From Bradyrhizobium iriomotense (GTDB lineage Bacteria; Pseudomonadota; Alphaproteobacteria; Rhizobiales; Xanthobacteraceae): a stretch of DNA of 64,000 nt. The stretch lies in assembly GCF_030160715.1 (NCBI RefSeq), contig NZ_BSOW01000020.1:62001-126000 (forward strand). Reading direction: 5' to 3'. The position numbers and the translations under genes were made by a program. The notes beneath the pieces were generated by a model that was not told where the DNA came from, searched no databases, and was given only the letters and a program-made list of their open reading frames with translations. How positions within the stretch are numbered: the stretch's first letter is position 1; each line of letters starts with the position of its first letter. Shown one piece after another: positions 7,605 through 15,064 of the stretch.

Positions 7605-9266
7605 ATGAGCGGCCAGGCACGGGTGGTGAAGGGATCGGATCTGTTTGTCGCGGCGCTCGAGAATGAGGGCCTCGACCGCATCTTCGGCGTTCCCGGCGAG
7701 GAAAATCTCGACCTGGTCGAGTCCCTGCGCAACTCCAAGATCGAATTGATCCTGACCCGCCACGAGCAGGCCGCAGCCTTCATGGCCGCAACCCACGGCC
7801 GGCTGACGGGCAAGCCCGGCGTCTGTCTCTCCACGCTCGGCCCGGGTGCGCTCAACCTGTCGACGGGAGCGGCCTATGCGCATCTCGGTGCGATGCCGAT
7901 GATCATGATCACCGGCCAGAAGGCGATCATGAGCAGCCGGCAGGCGCGCTTCCAGATCGTCGACGTCGTTGCGAGCATGAAGCCGCTCACGAAACTGGCG
8001 CGGCAGATCGTCAGCGCCTCGAGCATTCCAACCGTGGTCCGCGATGCCTTCCGCGTTGCGATGGAGGAGCGGCCAGGGCCGGTGCATCTCGAACTGCCCG
8101 AGGACGTCGCGGGCGAGGAGGTGGCGTCCGTGCCGGTGGTCCCGGTGCATCCGATCGAGATTCCCGTCGCCCATCGCGCCGCGCTCGACCGGGCCGCCGA
8201 GATGATTTTGGCGGCGAAGCGCCCGCTGGTCATGATGGGCGCGGCGACCAGCCGGCCGCGGTCGACCCACGGCATTGCGAATTTCGTGCGGCGGACGCAG
8301 ATCCCGTTCTTCACCACGCAGATGGGCAAGGGCACCGTCCCCGGCGGCACCAATCTCTATATGGGCACCGCGGCACTGTCCGAGCGTGACTATGTCCACG
8401 AGGCCATCGACGCCGCCGACCTGATCATCGCGATCGGCCACGACGCGATCGAGAAGCCGCCCTTCATCATGGGGCCGTCGGGCCCGAAGGTGATCCACGT
8501 CAGCTACACGCCGGCGAGCGTCGAGCAGGTCTATTTCCCCGATGCGGAGGTCGTCGGCGACGTCGGGCCGAGCCTCGAATTGCTCGCCGACCGCCTCGAA
8601 GGCCGGTTGCCGGATGCGGGCGCACTGTTGCCGCTGCGCGAGCAGATCCTCAGCCACATCGCCGATCGCGCGACTGAATCGCGTTGGCCGCCGACGCCGC
8701 AAAGAATCGTGCACGACATCCGGCAGGTGATGCCGGAGAACGGCATCGTCGCGCTCGACAACGGCATGTACAAGATCTGGTTCGCACGCAACTACCGCAC
8801 CAGGGTCGCCAACACGCTGCTGCTCGACAATGCGCTGGCGACGATGGGCGCCGGGCTGCCGTCGGCGATGATGGCCGCGATGCTGTATCCCGAGCGCCGC
8901 GTGCTGGCGGTCGCCGGCGACGGCGGTTTCATGATGAACAGCCAGGAGATGGAGACCGCCGTCCGGCTCAAGCTCAACCTCGTCGTGCTGATCCTTCAGG
9001 ACAACGCCTACGGCATGATCCGGTGGAAGCAGGCGGTCGATCACTTTGCCGATTTCGGCCTGACGTTCGGCAATCCCGACTTTGTCCTGTACGCGAAATC
9101 CTATGGCGCCAAGGGTCATCGCGTTGAGACGATCGACAGTTTCGTGCCGACGCTCGATACCGCCTTCACGGAGGGCGGCGTGCACCTGATCTCGATCCCG
9201 ATCGACTATTCGGAGAACGTGCGGGTGCTGGTCGATGAGTTGAGGGCCCGCGACAAGCAGGCGTAG
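7605..9266 (+). CDS. Acetolactate synthase large-subunit-like ThDP enzyme
   Basis: A 553-residue thiamine-diphosphate enzyme of the acetolactate synthase family. Glu54 in LTRHEQAAAFMA is the conserved cofactor-activating residue; the ThDP/Mg motif begins GDGGFMMNSQEMETA near residue 437 and ends at QDN. The sequence best fits catabolic AlsS-type or orphan ALS-like enzymes. No ilvN-type regulatory subunit is adjacent, so a role in branched-chain amino acid synthesis is uncertain. A strong GAGGGGAGG lies just before the ATG at 7605. A Lin0512-family gene and a GNAT gene follow closely, probably in one operon. Confidence 0.87.
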   Translation: MSGQARVVKGSDLFVAALENEGLDRIFGVPGEENLDLVESLRNSKIELILTRHEQAAAFMAATHGRLTGKPGVCLSTLGPGALNLSTGAAYAHLGAMPMIMITGQKAIMSSRQARFQIVDVVASMKPLTKLARQIVSASSIPTVVRDAFRVAMEERPGPVHLELPEDVAGEEVASVPVVPVHPIEIPVAHRAALDRAAEMILAAKRPLVMMGAATSRPRSTHGIANFVRRTQIPFFTTQMGKGTVPGGTNLYMGTAALSERDYVHEAIDAADLIIAIGHDAIEKPPFIMGPSGPKVIHVSYTPASVEQVYFPDAEVVGDVGPSLELLADRLEGRLPDAGALLPLREQILSHIADRATESRWPPTPQRIVHDIRQVMPENGIVALDNGMYKIWFARNYRTRVANTLLLDNALATMGAGLPSAMMAAMLYPERRVLAVAGDGGFMMNSQEMETAVRLKLNLVVLILQDNAYGMIRWKQAVDHFADFGLTFGNPDFVLYAKSYGAKGHRVETIDSFVPTLDTAFTEGGVHLISIPIDYSENVRVLVDELRARDKQA

Positions 9267-9298
9267 CTGCAAGACATGCACTCAAAAGAGGAATTGAA

Positions 9299-9640
9299 AT
9301 GATCCGCGTGCGCTGTATCACCGAGATGGGCATGGGCGTCGACGTCCATGGCAAGGACGCGACCAAGGCGGCCAAGCGCGCGGTGTCGGACGCGATCAGG
9401 CATTCGAGCCTCGGATTCTTCCGCATGCTCGGCAAGACCGCCAACGACATGTTCGTCGACGTCACGATTGCGGTGCCGAACCCGGAAGCGGTCGATAGGG
9501 ACGCTGTGGCCAAGGAGCTGCCCTACGGCACCGTGACCGTCAACGCCGTCAAGGGCGGCCTCGAAATTCCGGCCGAGCAGGGCAGCGATGCCATCATCAT
9601 CGCCAATGCGGCCGTGATCGTGAGCCTCGATAAGGAATAG
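9299..9640 (+). CDS. Lin0512 family protein
   Basis: A 113-residue protein that I recognise as the Lin0512 family (RCITEMGMGVDVHGKDATKAA, AVSDAIRHSSLGFF, VNAVKGGLEIPAEQG). The family has no established function. The gene starts 32 bp after the ALS-like gene, with AGAGGAA upstream of the ATG, and ends 5 bp before the acetyltransferase gene. Its place between the two suggests a shared small-molecule pathway, but nothing in the sequence shows the reaction. Confidence 0.85.
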   Translation: MIRVRCITEMGMGVDVHGKDATKAAKRAVSDAIRHSSLGFFRMLGKTANDMFVDVTIAVPNPEAVDRDAVAKELPYGTVTVNAVKGGLEIPAEQGSDAIIIANAAVIVSLDKE

Positions 9641-9645
9641 AGCCC

Positions 9646-10338
9646 GTGTCCGATTCCGATTTGGCGCTGCTGGACCGGCCGATCTGGAGCGCACTGACGA
9701 CACGACAGCGGGACCTGGCGCAGGGCGGTGCGCGGGCGCTGCGCTTTCCCTCGGCGATCGGTCCCTTCGCCGACATGGTCGATCTGTCGGCCGCGAGCTT
9801 TGCGGCTCTTGGCGAGTTGATGGCGCCGTCCGAATATGTGGTGCTGTTCACCCATGACGCGGTGACCGCGCCTTCCGGCTTCAAGGTGCTGCTGGCCGAG
9901 ACAGGCGAGCAGATGATCGGCACACCCGCCGAGAGCCCGCTCCACGATGCCGAGATCATAACGCTCGGCGTCGATGACGTTCCGGCGATGGTGGCGTTGA
10001 CCGCGTTGACGAGGCCCGGCCCGTTCAGCAAGCGGACGCACGAGCTCGGGACGTTTCTCGGCATCCGGGTTGGTGGCGAGCTGGTCGCGATGGCCGGCGA
10101 GCGGATGAAGCCCGGCAATTTCACGGAGATGACGGCGATCTGCGTGCATCCCGACCATCGCGGACGCGGCTATGCGCAGGCGCTGCTTGGAGCGATTGGG
10201 CGCCAGGTCGTGGCGCGGGGCGAAACGCCTTTCTTGCACGTGTTTTCCAACAACGCGTCGGCGATCGCGCTCTACCAGCGGCAGGGGATGAGCATCCGCC
10301 GCGGCCTGCATGTGACCGTGCTCCAGAAGGAGGGATGA
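9646..10338 (+). CDS. GNAT family N-acetyltransferase (FR47-like)
   Basis: A 230-residue protein starting at GTG 9646, five bases after the preceding stop. The C-terminal half carries the GNAT acetyl-CoA-binding region (EMTAICVHPDHRGRGYAQAL, with the RGRGYA loop) and the usual terminal strand with LHVFSNNASAIALYQRQGM. The N-terminal half is less conserved, as in FR47-like acetyltransferases. The acetyl acceptor is unknown. It is the last gene of the ALS-like/Lin0512 operon. Confidence 0.87.
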   Translation: MSDSDLALLDRPIWSALTTRQRDLAQGGARALRFPSAIGPFADMVDLSAASFAALGELMAPSEYVVLFTHDAVTAPSGFKVLLAETGEQMIGTPAESPLHDAEIITLGVDDVPAMVALTALTRPGPFSKRTHELGTFLGIRVGGELVAMAGERMKPGNFTEMTAICVHPDHRGRGYAQALLGAIGRQVVARGETPFLHVFSNNASAIALYQRQGMSIRRGLHVTVLQKEG

Positions 10339-10383
10339 GGCCCGGTGGCGGTTGCGACCGAGCCTTGCAGACCTGCCTTGGGC

Positions 10384-10929
10384 TCAGGTCCTGTAGTCAA
10401 CGAGCAGCGAGCTCGATGCGGAAGAGGACGAGGCGCTGCCGCTGGAGCTGTAGGAGGTCGACTGGCTGGTCGCATTCTGGAGCAGTGCGATCAGCTCCTT
10501 CATCAGGTCGGCGGTGGTAGTGGACGACGAGCTGGAGGAGCTGGAGGAGCTGGAGTCCGTGCTGCTCGTGCTCGATGAGTCGCTGCTTGCATCCGGCGGC
10601 GGAGGGGGAGCGCCGGCGTCGCCGGAGAACGTGTTGGCGAACACGTTCTTGAGCTCGTCCGCCTGATCGCTGGTCAGCTTGCCGCTCGACACCTCGTTCT
10701 GGATGAGATCGTCGATCTTCGACTGCATCTCGTCGGGCGAAGGAGGCGTTGAGGCGCTCGAGCTCGATGCATCGCTCTTAAGAGCTGAATCGATGTCATC
10801 GAGTGCCGACGAGAGTGCAGAATCGTCGCTTGAGCTGATGGTGCCCGCGGAGACTTCCTTGGTGAGTTCGCTCTTGAGGCGGTCAAGCGGTGAATAGGAA
10901 CTGGTAGAGGTTGCAGAGATCGAGGTCAT
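10384..10929 (-). CDS. Ser-rich protein with a duplicated helical motif
   Basis: A 181-residue protein of unknown function. Two related helical blocks (residues about 15-47, KSELTKEVSAGTISSSDDSA; and 69-101, IDDLIQNEVSSGKLTSDQAD) look like an internal duplication with an EF-hand-like or helix-turn-helix spacing. They are separated and followed by long Ser/Thr and Pro runs. No signal peptide or membrane segment is seen. Such Ser-rich proteins occur in other Bradyrhizobium genomes. The ATG at 10929 is the only good start. It is convergent with the GNAT gene. Confidence 0.7.
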   Translation of the reverse strand: MTSISATSTSSYSPLDRLKSELTKEVSAGTISSSDDSALSSALDDIDSALKSDASSSSASTPPSPDEMQSKIDDLIQNEVSSGKLTSDQADELKNVFANTFSGDAGAPPPPPDASSDSSSTSSTDSSSSSSSSSSSTTTADLMKELIALLQNATSQSTSYSSSGSASSSSASSSLLVDYRT

Positions 10930-11186
10930 TGCCGGTCACCCGTGATGAAGTTGAAAATACGCCTAACATGGGTGTGAGGCTAAAGGTCGCGCGCTTAACA
11001 GGGTCTTGCCGGATGCTTGCCGGAAAGGTTGCAGCGCTTTTCGTTGTGTTGCTCGGTCCGGGATGAACACGCGGCGAAACAAAAAAGTCGCTGCTGTCGG
11101 CGCGGCCGCGACATCGCGCGGGTGGGCTTCCCCGGAGCCGATTTGTCGTTATATCCATTTCAACCAATTCAGGGAGGCAGCAGCAG

Positions 11187-11517
11187 ATGGATGCCAGGAC
11201 GCGTGATTTTTCCGCCGCGCGGACGGCGATGCAGCGCTACGTCGATCAGGAGATCGTCGCCGGCGTGTCCTGGGCGGTGCTGCGCGGGCGGGAGGTCGTC
11301 GATCAGCAATGCGTGGGCCACCTTCGCCCCGACGCCTTTTGATCCGCCAAATTCGACTGGCGAATTCCAGTGGGGCGGCGTCGCCGGCACGCATTGGTGG
11401 ATATGCCCCGCGGCCAATACGGCCGGTGTGCTGATGGCACAGCGGGCGATGGGGTTCTGGAATCCGTTCTTCTTCGAATTCAAGCGGCTCGCTTACGAGG
11501 CATTGCGGACAGGCTGA
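11187..11517 (+). pseudogene. Remnant of a beta-lactamase-family serine hydrolase
   Basis: The first part (11187-11342) has AGGGAGG upstream and encodes a typical serine-hydrolase N-terminus ending in QEIVAGVSWAVLRGREVVDQ, then stops at TGA. In a different frame, 11345-11517 encodes the C-terminus of the same family (GEFQWGGVAGTHWWICPAAN, then MGFWNPFFFEFKRLAYEAL). The middle of the protein, including the SxxK and YxN catalytic motifs, is missing. An internal deletion of roughly 300 codons plus a frame change explains this. It should not make an active enzyme. Confidence 0.8.
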
Positions 11518-11559
11518 CGTGCTCCGCGAAGATCGCTGGAAGTGAACGGCGCAAACGAA

Positions 11560-11580
11560 GTGGGAGGCGTCGCCTCCCAC
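11560..11580. terminator. Hairpin between serine hydrolase remnant and rtcB
   Basis: Nine-base-pair arms (GTGGGAGGC and its complement) close a GTC loop. It lies 12 bp beyond the rtcB stop codon and can serve as its terminator, although the following T-run on the minus strand is weak. Confidence 0.55.
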
Positions 11581-11592
11581 TCACTGTTTGCA

Positions 11593-12933
11593 TCAGTCCT
11601 TCCAGGGATCGAACTCGCCTTCGCCGGCCATGGCGACTGCGAACGGTCGCAGCGTGTGCAGCACCTTGACCGTGCCGGCATGCTGAGCGAGCACCTCGGG
11701 CAGGCGCCGATAGGCCATCGGGCTTTCGTCGAGGTCGGCACCGATCAGGGTGACGCCGCGCTCGTTCAGCCAGCGGTCCATCTCGACACGGGTGAAGCGT
11801 CGCTTCGCCTCCTTGCGTCCGAACAGGCGGCCGGCGCCGTGCACGGTCGAATAGAGCGAAGCCTTCGCCTCGGGACTGTCGACGCCTTCGAGGATCACGG
11901 CGTCGTCGCCCATGGAGCCGCCGACAAATCCCCTCTGGCCAGGGAAAGCCGGCGTCGCGCCCTTGCGCACCACCCACAAATCCCGGCCGTCATGCGTCTC
12001 GCGCCAGGCATAGTTGTGGTGGTTGTGGATGCGCTCGGTGACGCTGCCGCCGATGATCTGGCGGACGCGCTCCACGACCCACTCGCGGCCTGCATAGGCG
12101 TAACGCCCGGCGAGCTGCATCGCCGCGATGTAGCGGCGGCCGAGTTCGGAATCCTCGTCGACGACGGCAGGCGGGACGTTCATCCCGTCCTTGCCGCCGG
12201 CGGCCTTCAGGTAGCGCGTCGCCGAGGTATGTCCGAGGCCACGGCTGCCGAAATGGACGCCGATCCAGACAAAACCGTCCTCGTCGCGCATCAGGTCGAC
12301 ATAGTGGTTGCCGGACCCGACCGTCCCGAGTTGGGCGACGGCCTTCTGCCGATAAGCTTCCATGTCGCTCTCGCGCCACGCATCGCCGTCGTCGAACAGC
12401 TCGTGCTCGGCGCGCTCGGCGTTGGCCCGGCCGATCCCGAAGGAGATCGTTTTCGCGACGTCGCGGATGATCGTGGGCACGATCGCCGAGATGTGGTCGA
12501 AGCGCGTATCGAGCCGCGCGGCCATGTTGCCGCAGCCGATGTCGAAGCCGACGCCGGAGATGCTGATCTGCTTCTCATAGGCGATGACCCCGCCGACCGG
12601 CTGGGCGTAGCCGAGATGTCCGTCGGCGCAGATCACGCCGGACACGACGTTGCCGACCGCCATGCAGTTGCGCATCTGCGCCACGGTCGCCTCGTCATGC
12701 TCGCCGAAGATCTTCAGCGGTGCATTCTTGAAGCGCTCATCTTGCGGGCGGAGGTTCGCGATCTCGCTCGCGGCCGCGCTGGTTTCACGGGCCAGTTGTT
12801 CTTTCCGCGCGGCGTCTCGATAGAGACACCAGGCAGGCTGGCCGCGTCCTTCGCCGACGCGCGAATCCGGATCGACGCCGGCGGCGAGGCACAGTTCGCG
12901 GGCACGTTCCTGGTGGGGATCGGGTCGTCGCAT
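11593..12933 (-). CDS. rtcB: RtcB family RNA ligase
   Basis: A 446-residue RtcB-type ligase, which joins RNA 2',3'-cyclic phosphate or 3'-phosphate ends to 5'-OH ends using GTP and Mn2+. Family motifs are all present: CADGHLGY (Asp104), GVGFDIGCG (Asp131, Cys134), GSGNHYVD (His210), VHFGSRGLGH (His227), HNHHNYAW and VHGAGR, whose His365 is the expected guanylylation site. Neither RtcA cyclase nor archease lies in the window. A Ro60-type protein gene and tRNA-like RNAs lie upstream on the same strand, as in the rsr-yrl-rtcBA locus of Salmonella, though here separated by an operon on the other strand. Confidence 0.93.
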   Translation of the reverse strand: MRRPDPHQERARELCLAAGVDPDSRVGEGRGQPAWCLYRDAARKEQLARETSAAASEIANLRPQDERFKNAPLKIFGEHDEATVAQMRNCMAVGNVVSGVICADGHLGYAQPVGGVIAYEKQISISGVGFDIGCGNMAARLDTRFDHISAIVPTIIRDVAKTISFGIGRANAERAEHELFDDGDAWRESDMEAYRQKAVAQLGTVGSGNHYVDLMRDEDGFVWIGVHFGSRGLGHTSATRYLKAAGGKDGMNVPPAVVDEDSELGRRYIAAMQLAGRYAYAGREWVVERVRQIIGGSVTERIHNHHNYAWRETHDGRDLWVVRKGATPAFPGQRGFVGGSMGDDAVILEGVDSPEAKASLYSTVHGAGRLFGRKEAKRRFTRVEMDRWLNERGVTLIGADLDESPMAYRRLPEVLAQHAGTVKVLHTLRPFAVAMAGEGEFDPWKD

Positions 12934-13033
12934 GGTCTTGCTCCTACTTCATTCCGCGCGCGCCGTCTGGCTCGCGCGGGTCATTGCCGGCTACTCGAGT
13001 TGGTCGGTTCCGCCGGAACTCCGCCAAAAATAA

Positions 13034-13050
13034 TTAAACCAATCGGTTGA
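13034..13050. promoter_or_regulatory. Candidate ArsR operator, distal copy
   Basis: TTAAACCAATCGGTTGA is an imperfect palindrome with AACC/GGTT half-sites. A second copy lies 22 bp downstream, over the start codon of the arsR-type gene. The paired arrangement suggests autorepression. Confidence 0.6.
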
Positions 13051-13069
13051 CAATCCATTTTGGGCGCGT

Positions 13070-13429
13070 ATGTTTAACCACATGGTTGAACAATTCGCGC
13101 ATCTCGACGCCGTTTTTCATGCCCTCGCGGATCCAACGCGGCGGGCAATGCTTGGTCATCTGGCGGAACGGGAGCTCACGATCGGGGAGCTTGCGACACC
13201 GTTCAGCATGAGTTTCGCGGGCGCCTCGAAGCACGTTCGGGTGCTGGAGCATGCAGGCCTCGTCACCCGCACGATCCGCGGCCGTACCCATCTGTGTCGG
13301 CTGCAAGCCGCTCGCCTCGCGGAAGCTGATGCCTGGCTGCGGCGTTACGAACGCTTCTGGAATGACAGGCTCGACTCGTTGGAGGCGCTGCTGCGCGCCG
13401 AGGACGAAGCGCAGGCAAAAAAGAAGTGA
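13070..13429 (+). CDS. ArsR/SmtB-type winged-helix regulator
   Basis: A 119-residue regulator of the ArsR superfamily, subgroup that precedes SRPBCC genes (FHALADPTRRAMLGHLAERE, MSFAGASKHVRVLEHAGLV, RTHLCRLQAARLAEADAWL). It lacks the Cys metal-binding motif of classical ArsR, so a metal ligand is unlikely. ATG at 13070 or the ATG at 13082 could be the start, and the proximal operator overlaps both. It begins a four-gene operon with an SRPBCC protein, a DUF899 protein and a small membrane protein. Confidence 0.9.
   Translation: MFNHMVEQFAHLDAVFHALADPTRRAMLGHLAERELTIGELATPFSMSFAGASKHVRVLEHAGLVTRTIRGRTHLCRLQAARLAEADAWLRRYERFWNDRLDSLEALLRAEDEAQAKKK
13073..13090. promoter_or_regulatory. Candidate ArsR operator, proximal copy over the start codon
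   Basis: TTTAACCACATGGTTGAA is a palindrome with AACC/GGTT half-sites, matching the site at 13034-13050. It covers codons 2-7 of the regulator and the internal ATG at 13082, so binding would block transcription or initiation. Confidence 0.6.
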
Positions 13430-13440
13430 GGAGCAGAACG

Positions 13441-13974
13441 ATGGATGCAAAGACCAAGCCCGATGCCTATGGCGTGCTGATCGAACCTGCGACATTGAGG
13501 ATCCAGCGCCTGCTTCCCGGACCGATCGAGCGTGTCTGGGCCTATCTGACCGACAGCGACCTTCGCCGCAAATGGCTGGCGGCGGGCGTGATGGAGACGC
13601 GGGTCGGTGCGCCCTTCGAGTTCGTCTGGCGCAACGATGAACTCAACGATCCCCCAAGCAAGCGCCCGGCCGGCTTTCCCGAAGAGCATCGGATGCAGAG
13701 CCGGATCACCGAGTGCGATCCGCCACGAAAGCTTTCGATTGCCTGGAGCAACAGCGGCGACGTGACCTTCGAGCTGGAGCCGAAGGGAAAAGGCGTGGTC
13801 CTCACCGTGATCCATCGTCGTCTGCCCGATCGTCCGACCATGCTCAAGGTCGGCGCCGGCTGGCACATGCATCTCGACATTCTGGTCGCGCGCATCTCTG
13901 GCGAGGAGCCGGAGCCGTTCTGGGATGGCTGGGCTCGGCTTCAGCAGGACTACGATCGGCGGTTGCCGGCCTGA
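13441..13974 (+). CDS. SRPBCC (AHSA1-like) domain protein
   Basis: A 177-residue START/Bet v1-like protein. The region from residue 20 (LRIQRLLPGPIERVWAYLTD) through DLRRKWLAAGVME to the C-terminal WHMHLDILVARISGEEPEPF is typical of the AHSA1/SRPBCC family, which binds hydrophobic ligands in a cavity. The ligand is unknown. The gene starts 11 bp after the ArsR-type gene, and this regulator-SRPBCC pairing is widespread in proteobacteria, often in responses to small organic molecules. Confidence 0.87.
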   Translation: MDAKTKPDAYGVLIEPATLRIQRLLPGPIERVWAYLTDSDLRRKWLAAGVMETRVGAPFEFVWRNDELNDPPSKRPAGFPEEHRMQSRITECDPPRKLSIAWSNSGDVTFELEPKGKGVVLTVIHRRLPDRPTMLKVGAGWHMHLDILVARISGEEPEPFWDGWARLQQDYDRRLPA

Positions 13975-14007
13975 CGGAACGCACCAAACAACAACAGGAG
14001 GTTAGCC

Positions 14008-14754
14008 ATGCAGACTCATGTCGTTTCGGCGCAGGAGTGGGAAGCTGCGCGTCAGCAGTTGCTCGTCAAGGAGAAGGCTGCAACCCGAGCGCGTGACGCA
14101 CTGGCCGCCGAGCGGCGGCGGATGCCGTGGCTCGCGGTGGAGAAGAGTTACGCCTTCGACGGACCCGAGGGCAAAGCGAGCTTGCTCGACTTGTTCGCGG
14201 GCCGCCATCAGCTCATCGTCTATCGCGCTTTTTTCGAGCCGGGCGTGTTTGGTTGGCCCGACCACGCTTGCCGCGGCTGTTCCATGGTGGCCGACCAGGT
14301 CGCCCATCTCGCTCATCTGAACGCGCGCGATACCACGCTCGTCTTTGTCTCGCGTGCGCCGCAGGCGGACATCGCACGTCTCAAGGCGCGGATGGGATGG
14401 GAGATACCCTGGTACACGATCACGGACGGCTTCGACGCCGACTTCGGCGTGGGCGAGTGGCACGGCACCAACGTGTTTTTCCGCGACGGCAGCAATCTCT
14501 TCCGCACCTATTTCATCAACAACCGCGGCGATGAGCAGATGGGAGGTACCTGGAACTACCTCGACATCACACCGCTCGGCCGGCAGGAGGTGTGGGAAGA
14601 CTCGCCCGAGGGCTATCCCCAGACGCCGACCTACAAGTGGTGGAACTGGCATGACAATTACGAGGCAGGTGCGGCGCCCGACAAGAGATGGGTCGAGGTG
14701 TCGGATGCTGGAGAGGCGGCGTTCCGGAAGCAGCAGGCGAGCGCAAAGTCGTGA
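14008..14754 (+). CDS. DUF899 thioredoxin-like family protein
   Basis: A 248-residue protein of the DUF899 family, a thioredoxin-fold group with no established function. Hallmarks are KSYAFDGPEGKASLLDLFAG, LIVYRAFFEPGVFGWPDHAC, the CRGCSM Cys pair, and the C-terminal PTYKWWNWHDNY. The CxxC may be redox-active. AGGAGG precedes the ATG at 14008. It is co-transcribed with the ArsR-type regulator and SRPBCC protein and overlaps the next gene by four bases. Confidence 0.88.
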   Translation: MQTHVVSAQEWEAARQQLLVKEKAATRARDALAAERRRMPWLAVEKSYAFDGPEGKASLLDLFAGRHQLIVYRAFFEPGVFGWPDHACRGCSMVADQVAHLAHLNARDTTLVFVSRAPQADIARLKARMGWEIPWYTITDGFDADFGVGEWHGTNVFFRDGSNLFRTYFINNRGDEQMGGTWNYLDITPLGRQEVWEDSPEGYPQTPTYKWWNWHDNYEAGAAPDKRWVEVSDAGEAAFRKQQASAKS

Positions 14755-15005
14755 GCAAGACCGCGGCGATCGGCGCGGCCAATTGGCTACGCCTCGCGGC
14801 CGCGCCGACCTTCGCGGTCATGGCGCTGCTGACGGCCGTTCTTGGCGGCGGATCGATGGATGCGTTGTGTTCGACTGCGGGGGCGTCGCCGTTCGGTGGA
14901 ATGGTCCCGATGTACCTGCTGATGAGCGCGTTCCATTTGGCGCCCTGGCTGAAGTTGATCGGCAGCCGCCCCAGATTGTCTCGCGTGGGTGAAGGCCCAG
15001 CGTAA
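14751..15005 (+). CDS. Small two-helix membrane protein
   Basis: An 84-residue protein starting at GTG 14751, overlapping the DUF899 stop in GTGA, which implies translational coupling. Two hydrophobic segments are visible (LAAAPTFAVMALLTAVLGGG and GGMVPMYLLMSAFHLAPWLK). I do not recognise a named family, but similar small membrane proteins follow DUF899 genes in rhizobia. It is the last gene of the operon; a strong hairpin terminator follows. Confidence 0.7.
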   Translation: MSKTAAIGAANWLRLAAAPTFAVMALLTAVLGGGSMDALCSTAGASPFGGMVPMYLLMSAFHLAPWLKLIGSRPRLSRVGEGPA

Positions 15006-15020
15006 GGCGCAAGATCGAGT

Positions 15021-15050
15021 GACCCGGGCGCGGGAGACCGCGCCCGGGTC
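15021..15050. terminator. Strong bidirectional hairpin between the DUF899 operon and rsr
   Basis: Thirteen perfect base pairs (arms 15021-15033 and 15038-15050) are closed by a GAGA tetraloop. It lies between two convergent transcription units, 15 bp after one stop codon and 15 bp before the other. No long T-run follows on either strand. Confidence 0.65.
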
Positions 15051-15064
15051 GTTCATGTGACGCA

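Noticed and set aside
11542..13050. Plus-strand frame of 502 codons
   Set aside because: It is antisense to rtcB, whose motifs are complete; the frame is a by-product of high GC content.
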